A DNA stretch of 28,002 nt, taken from the IMG/VR virus record IMGVR_UViG_3300020416_000588, positions 1 through 28,002 of that record; one strand, 5' to 3'. The translations under genes and the position numbers were made by a program. How positions within the stretch are numbered: position 1 is the first letter of the stretch; each line of letters begins with the position of its first letter. This DNA comes from a virus. Of this stretch, positions 23,654-28,002 are shown one piece after another. The notes below the pieces were generated by a model that saw only the letters and a program-made list of their open reading frames with translations, ran no database searches and was not told the DNA's origin.

Positions 23654-24749
23654 TAAAGTTTATATGACTTTTGACGATAGTATTGATTGTCATACTAACA
23701 GATATGTTATATCTGCTGATAAAGGCAATGCAATGCACCAAGAGCTACAAACAACTTATCGTGGTACATTAATTAATCATACTCATAGCGTTAACGAAAT
23801 GAAAACGAAGTTTAATGGTATGATAGGTTTCTTTAATGATGTAAGATTAAAAAGTAATTCTCTAGGTAAGATTATTATATATTGTGATAGTCAGGCATTT
23901 TTAGAGTTGGTAACTATATGGTTAAAGACTATGTTGCCTTTCGCTGACGAAGACGCAATACAAAAATATGTAGATATCTATTTACACCACGAAAAGATTA
24001 TTGCAAATACACAATTGCAACCTACACATACTTTAGATTTGACACAATTAAATTCTGGTCTAGGAGATGTTAAAGGTTACTTTAGAGTACAAGGTGCTTT
24101 AGATTTAGATACTATCAAAGAGTGGGATTTAAATTTATCAATAGAATTATTATTAGGCGAATACTTTGCAGGTGCCGATACACACGAAGATAAATTATTA
24201 GACACATATTTAAAATTCTTAAAAAGATTTTACAAAGAAGTATTTACAGACGCTAGAGAGGGTGCAGCTCTCAATCTGTTAAATACTAATCAACAAGAAG
24301 CATTAGGTTATACTGCTGATGATGTCAACTTAAATGCTGATAATGTCTTTGAAGGCATTACACCTTTAGCACCTTTCGCTGATAGTGAAGTATTTGTAGA
24401 GAAACCTACTGCAAACAATGGTGCTGTCAACATAATGAATATTGATAATTTGTCAAGTGAAAAACAAACTGCACTAAAAGAATTAGTCAAAGACCTATAC
24501 GACTTTCAAAATTCACCTAGTCCTGATTACTTTATGAACCATTTAGACAAGGCAGTTAAGTCAACTCTTTCTAAATCAGATTTTGACACAATCATAACCG
24601 AGACGGTGAATAGTCCATCTAGTCTATCGTACATACCGAGATTTGATATAGGTAATATTAACTATTCTTTTTTACAATATCTATTCTCATTAAAAAAATC
24701 AGACGATACAGACACTTTAGGAAAGTATAGACTATTCGCAAACTCGTAG
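23637..24749 (+). CDS. Unknown 370-residue protein in the modification block
   Basis: The ATG at 23637 has AGAGGT well placed upstream and overlaps the previous gene by 17 nt; a second ATG at 23664 is possible. The protein begins MLHLFNKVYMTFDDSIDCHT. An N-terminal alpha/beta part contains GKIIIYCDSQAFLELVTIWL, a strand-then-helix pattern, and the rest is helical and acidic, ending GKYRLFANS. No catalytic motif is recognised. The protein just upstream is also unrecognised, and the pair lies between two SPASM genes. Whether they belong to the modification pathway or are virion parts cannot be told from the sequence. Confidence 0.7.
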   Translation: MLHLFNKVYMTFDDSIDCHTNRYVISADKGNAMHQELQTTYRGTLINHTHSVNEMKTKFNGMIGFFNDVRLKSNSLGKIIIYCDSQAFLELVTIWLKTMLPFADEDAIQKYVDIYLHHEKIIANTQLQPTHTLDLTQLNSGLGDVKGYFRVQGALDLDTIKEWDLNLSIELLLGEYFAGADTHEDKLLDTYLKFLKRFYKEVFTDAREGAALNLLNTNQQEALGYTADDVNLNADNVFEGITPLAPFADSEVFVEKPTANNGAVNIMNIDNLSSEKQTALKELVKDLYDFQNSPSPDYFMNHLDKAVKSTLSKSDFDTIITETVNSPSSLSYIPRFDIGNINYSFLQYLFSLKKSDDTDTLGKYRLFANS

Positions 24750-24757
24750 GAGTTTAA

Positions 24758-25810
24758 ATGCGAGAGTTTTTATTAGACCCAAAAAGAGACCCAGAGCAAG
24801 AGTACACTATTCATTTATTTGAATTTTGTAATTTGCGTTGTGCTTTCTGTTGGCAAAACCACGAAGACACTATCGGTACTGAAAATGTATTAGATAAACT
24901 TCCGTCAGTAGAGAAGTTTATATCAAAAGAGTTAATGCAAAAAGTTACCTTTAATGTTATGGGTGGCGAAGTCTTTGCACCTGCAATCTACACAAAGAAA
25001 TTAAATGAAGGTTATAAACTTTTTGTAAAAGGTATACAAAAGATATGTGACCATTACAATAAGAAATGTGTAATTAATTGGGTATCTAATTTAGTAACCA
25101 CACCTCAAGGTAATGAACAGATACTAGATTTAATAACTTGGTCTAGGCAAGAAGGTATTGAAACTAGATTAACAACTAGTTATGACCCACGAGGTAGATT
25201 TAATAAAAAAGATTTTGAGATATTTAAATCAAATGTAGAATATTGGGGTGATGAAGTAACCTGTTTTTCTTGTCTACTTACAAAACCTAATATCACATAT
25301 TATTTAGAACAAGGCGATGAATACTTTGACTATCTCTATAAGAGTGGTAAGTATATCTACTTTGATTATTATATGCCAGATGAACACGCAAAATACAATA
25401 TGCCTAGCGATGAATTACTATTAAAATTTTTCAAACATTGTATAGACAAATATCCTAATGTACATCCTGTTAGAGATTGGATTTTCAATAAGAAAAACTT
25501 TGCAAGTTGTAGAGTATCAAAACTTATATTAGCAGATGGTACTTTATGTCAATGTGGTAATCTAGTACAAGATGAAAAATCATTAAGTCAATATAAGTCG
25601 CCAATAAAAAGAAAAGATAATAGTAGAATAGAAAATAGTTTTTTAGAAAAATATAATTGTGCTAGTTGTGAATTTTTAGATAGATGTACACTAGGTTGTT
25701 TTATGAACCACGATTACAGATATAAGGAGGAACTCAATGAGTGTGTATACAAACTTACGCACAGATATATTGAAGATGTACGAGTACAACGAAATCTTGT
25801 TGCAACCTAA
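24758..25810 (+). CDS. Radical SAM/SPASM domain protein (second copy)
   Basis: This 350-residue enzyme has FEFCNLRCAFCW with Cys24, Cys28 and Cys31 (CxxxCxxC) and a MGGE motif at about 68-71. The C-terminal SPASM domain shows Cys301, 304, 310, 314 and 329 (C-x2-C-x5-C-x3-C-x14-C) plus earlier cysteines in ASCRVSKL and LCQCGN for the other auxiliary cluster. It differs widely in sequence from the enzyme at 21160, so it is not a recent duplicate and probably has its own substrate or reaction. AGGAG overlaps the stop of the preceding gene. The next gene starts 74 nt before this one ends. Confidence 0.9.
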   Translation: MREFLLDPKRDPEQEYTIHLFEFCNLRCAFCWQNHEDTIGTENVLDKLPSVEKFISKELMQKVTFNVMGGEVFAPAIYTKKLNEGYKLFVKGIQKICDHYNKKCVINWVSNLVTTPQGNEQILDLITWSRQEGIETRLTTSYDPRGRFNKKDFEIFKSNVEYWGDEVTCFSCLLTKPNITYYLEQGDEYFDYLYKSGKYIYFDYYMPDEHAKYNMPSDELLLKFFKHCIDKYPNVHPVRDWIFNKKNFASCRVSKLILADGTLCQCGNLVQDEKSLSQYKSPIKRKDNSRIENSFLEKYNCASCEFLDRCTLGCFMNHDYRYKEELNECVYKLTHRYIEDVRVQRNLVAT

Positions 25811-26357
25811 TAATCTCAATTTACCAGAGAATATAGAAGTACAACTAGATAGATTTCCTGTACAGAAACCTTATATGCCTAGATTGTGTGAAAGACAAGC
25901 ACACTTTCTTTTGTGGTTAGGTACGAAAGAAGAAGACATAGAATTATATAATGTTGCACAACAAACAATAGGCGAGAAACAATGGGTACAACCTAAAACG
26001 CCTAATACATTTATTAAAGGTGTAGGTATGTTTCATATTTACAAAGACCATATCATATGTGGGTCTATGAAGTATGCAGGATATATGAAAAGAAAAGACG
26101 CAACATATAGAAGAAGATTATTAAGAACAATGTGGTGTGAAACAATAAACTTATTTAAAGATAAAGATATTATATGTCCTAGTGGAACATATTTTGATTA
26201 TGTACATCTAACAATGAACCAGATGTCTGCACAAAAAGAACCATATCACTATCAAATTATGACACAATTTGGTTTTAAGAAAGATGATAGTGGTGATTAC
26301 TGGATTAGAAACAAAGAAAGTCAAACAGGATTAAACTGGATAGGATTATGGACCTAA
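25737..26357 (+). CDS. Unknown protein between two SPASM genes (possibly acetyltransferase-like)
   Basis: A strong AAGGAGG lies seven bases before the ATG at 25737, which fixes the start inside the preceding gene. The 206-residue product runs MSVYTNLRTDILKMYEYNEI to NWIGLWT. Its middle, GMFHIYKDHIICGSMKYAGY, and the helix MKRKDATYRRRLLRTMWCET followed by INLF resemble a GNAT acetyltransferase layout, and YHYQIMTQFGFKKDDSGDYW would fit the last GNAT strands, but no firm acetyl-CoA loop can be seen. It overlaps the third SPASM gene by 10 nt, so production of all three is probably linked. Confidence 0.65.
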   Translation: MSVYTNLRTDILKMYEYNEILLQPNNLNLPENIEVQLDRFPVQKPYMPRLCERQAHFLLWLGTKEEDIELYNVAQQTIGEKQWVQPKTPNTFIKGVGMFHIYKDHIICGSMKYAGYMKRKDATYRRRLLRTMWCETINLFKDKDIICPSGTYFDYVHLTMNQMSAQKEPYHYQIMTQFGFKKDDSGDYWIRNKESQTGLNWIGLWT

Positions 26358-27454
26358 TAATAAAACCTACTGAATTGTGTAATTTCAAATGTACTTTTTG
26401 TTCAAGTACACAATTGACTAATGAAAAGAAAAACTGGTTAAAACACGACCAGATATTTCGTTTTTTAGAAAGGTTTCCTGAAACAAAAACTATTATCGTA
26501 AATGGTGGTGACCCATTGATGATGGCACCTGATTACTACTGGAAGATTATTGAATGGTTAGATAATAAAGGTTACGATACTTCACTTGCACTTACAACAA
26601 ACTTATGGCCTTTCTATAAGAAACCAGGTCGTTGGGTTGACTTATTTAATAATGATAGAGTAGGTATCACAACTTCTTTTCAATATGGTGGTGGTAGATT
26701 GAAAGGTGACTTTACAGAATTTACAGAAGAAGACTTTTGGAAGTGTTCAGACGCAATGTTAGAATATTGTGGTTATAGACCTGACTTTATATCAGTTATT
26801 ACAGAAGAAAATGTACACAACGCAATCAAAAATGTTAGACTTGCAAAACAGATGTCAAACAATAATGAACCTGAAGGCACTTTACATAACTTCTGGCGTT
26901 ATGAGAAAACAGGTGTTGAGTGTAAACTAAACTATGCAATGGCAAGTGGTGAACAGAAAAATCCATTTTTATTATCAGACATATATAAGATATATGTTGA
27001 TATCTGGCGTATGGGACTTTCACCTTGGGAGTTCAATACAAAACAAATGATGACAACAATTAAGACTGAACATACGAGTTGTCCGTTAAGTAGAAAGTGT
27101 GATGAGGGTATAAGATGTTTACAACCAGATGGCGACTATTATAGTTGTGGTGCTTTCGGTGATGATAAAGATAAAGAGATAGATTTTGAAAGAGAAATGC
27201 AAGGTGAGTTTTTTACACCTTTGCAAGATGATTTAAAATTAACAACTATGAAAAAGAGTTGTTATGGTTGTCCTATGTTTAGTATTTGTAATGGGTGTAG
27301 AAAAACAATAAAAGATTACAAAGAAAAAGGAGTTGTAGAGGCACATTGTCAAAAGATGAAAAGAAATGGTGAAGATATATTAAATGCAAATGGTTTGCAT
27401 TATATCAAAATGACGCCTTATGAAAATGAGATAAAAAATGTTAATCAAGCGTAA
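26348..27454 (+). CDS. Radical SAM/SPASM domain protein (third copy)
   Basis: The 368-residue enzyme starts MDLIIKPTELCNFKCTFC with Cys11, Cys15 and Cys18 (CxxxCxxC), and NGGDP near 52-56 in place of GGE. C-terminally, CPLSRKCDEGIRC and SCGAFG carry auxiliary-cluster cysteines, and a SPASM motif follows with Cys305, 308, 314, 317 and 334 (C-x2-C-x5-C-x2-C-x16-C). The spacing differs by one residue from the other two enzymes. The TTNL and FQYGGGR segments fit the radical SAM barrel. It overlaps the gene before by 10 nt and the 2OG oxygenase after by 17 nt. Substrate unknown; no short precursor peptide gene is seen next to it. Confidence 0.9.
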   Translation: MDLIIKPTELCNFKCTFCSSTQLTNEKKNWLKHDQIFRFLERFPETKTIIVNGGDPLMMAPDYYWKIIEWLDNKGYDTSLALTTNLWPFYKKPGRWVDLFNNDRVGITTSFQYGGGRLKGDFTEFTEEDFWKCSDAMLEYCGYRPDFISVITEENVHNAIKNVRLAKQMSNNNEPEGTLHNFWRYEKTGVECKLNYAMASGEQKNPFLLSDIYKIYVDIWRMGLSPWEFNTKQMMTTIKTEHTSCPLSRKCDEGIRCLQPDGDYYSCGAFGDDKDKEIDFEREMQGEFFTPLQDDLKLTTMKKSCYGCPMFSICNGCRKTIKDYKEKGVVEAHCQKMKRNGEDILNANGLHYIKMTPYENEIKNVNQA

Positions 27455-27884
27455 TGTCTTAACTATGACAGAAGGTAATACTTTATTAAACGCAATTAAT
27501 AAGTTAGACCTGCCGTTATATGAAAAGAATATACACACGAAGTTAGATGATAATTTTGAATGGACAGATACAATATGTCGTTTAAATTATCCTGATTTAG
27601 GTCCTTTGATTGTCAGATATATTATCTCTACAAACACTAAAGACGAGAATAAGAATATAATAGGTTATCATACAGATAGCGATAAGAATAATGAGATTAC
27701 TGCAATACTATATTTAAAAGGTGATAGTACAAAAGGTGGAGAATTACAGATAGAAGGTAAGAAGAAACATAGATTTGAGAAGAACGCATTGTTTATAATG
27801 CCATCACATTTAAGGCATAGAGCAAATCCTTATTATGGTGATGAGACTAGACTTGCAATTAAGTGGAGGTTTGTTAGAAGATGA
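27438..27884 (+). CDS. 2OG-Fe(II) oxygenase (prolyl hydroxylase-like fold)
   Basis: The 148-residue protein contains the minimal double-stranded beta-helix. IGYHTDSD gives His78-x-Asp80, EITAILYLKG and GGELQIEG are the next strands, and FIMPSHLRHRANPYYGDETR followed by LAIKW gives the distal His127 (or His124) and the 2-oxoglutarate-binding Arg138. All expected ligands are present, so an active Fe(II) dioxygenase is likely. Such enzymes hydroxylate protein side chains or nucleic acid. The start at 27438 overlaps the SPASM gene by 17 nt and has a weak ribosome-binding site; Met10 is a possible later start. Its position after three SPASM genes points to protein modification. Confidence 0.85.
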   Translation: MLIKRNVLTMTEGNTLLNAINKLDLPLYEKNIHTKLDDNFEWTDTICRLNYPDLGPLIVRYIISTNTKDENKNIIGYHTDSDKNNEITAILYLKGDSTKGGELQIEGKKKHRFEKNALFIMPSHLRHRANPYYGDETRLAIKWRFVRR

Positions 27885-28002
27885 TACAAGGTATAGAAAA
27901 TGTATTAATTAATGGTGTATATCCTTTTAAGGATCCTGTTGCATTTAGATTTTTTGAAGGTGTTGAGATACCTTTTAAACAACAAGGAGAATATAAAGTT
28001 TG
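27881..28002 (+). CDS. Unknown protein, N-terminal 40 residues only (truncated by window end)
   Basis: ATG at 27881 overlaps the oxygenase TGA (ATGA), and the frame is open to the end of the window. The visible part starts MIQGIENVLINGVYPFKDPV and has no clear motif. GTGGAGG lies about 12 bases before the ATG. It is probably co-translated with the oxygenase. No family can be named from this fragment. Confidence 0.6.
   Translation, partial: MIQGIENVLINGVYPFKDPVAFRFFEGVEIPFKQQGEYKV

Noticed and set aside
1-28002. tRNA genes, CRISPR arrays, insertion sequences, attachment sites
   Set aside because: No cloverleaf with CCA-type end, spaced repeats, transposase motif or terminal inverted repeats were seen by eye on either strand.

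Overview
The window is a low-GC, densely packed stretch of a T4-like contractile-tailed phage (myovirus). The best guess is a marine phage of the cyanophage/pelagiphage type. The basis is a run of T4 baseplate homologues (gp5 C-terminus, PAAR tip, gp25, gp6, gp7-like, gp8), TATAAATA late-promoter motifs, start/stop overlaps throughout, and 'accessory' Fe-S and oxygenase genes typical of marine T4-likes. No photosynthesis gene is present, so the host (cyanobacterium, SAR11 or another marine Gram-negative) cannot be settled from this window. A lipobox protein fits a Gram-negative host.

Layout: (1) 1-178, the end of the gp5 tail-lysozyme/beta-helix gene. (2) 179-1660, an accessory block of very small genes: one on the minus strand with a consensus sigma70 promoter, two tiny overlapping peptides, a 48-nt hairpin and several small membrane proteins. 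(3) 1654-3643, an iron/redox block: IscA-type carrier, a small unknown, a 2OG-Fe(II) oxygenase, an NFU-domain Fe-S protein and a DUF2061 membrane protein. (4) 3703-4334, two minus-strand small genes (one apparently lacking any normal start codon) behind another sigma70 promoter, divergent from a small lipoprotein. (5) 4370-20666, the baseplate and fibre block: small basic protein, unknown, PAAR, gp25, gp6, gp7-like, a gp10-like protein with a cupredoxin domain, gp8, a 2036-residue DUF4815-like protein, a coiled-coil protein and a fibre-like protein with a Cys-rich C-terminus. (6) 20678-28002, a modification block: JmjC/cupin oxygenase, radical SAM/SPASM enzyme, a virion-like protein ending in three Cys-His-x-Ser repeats plus RGRR, two unknowns, a second SPASM enzyme, an unknown, a third SPASM enzyme, a 2OG-Fe(II) oxygenase and a truncated gene.

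The most interesting hypothesis is a phage-encoded post-translational modification system. Three radical SAM/SPASM enzymes and two or three iron oxygenases are encoded within or next to the tail region. One SPASM gene overlaps by 7 nt a virion-like protein whose only cysteines lie in a CHSS-CHGS-CHGS-RGRR tail, an obvious candidate substrate. The IscA and NFU proteins upstream could supply the clusters these enzymes need. The gene identities rest on visible motifs. The functional link is inference.
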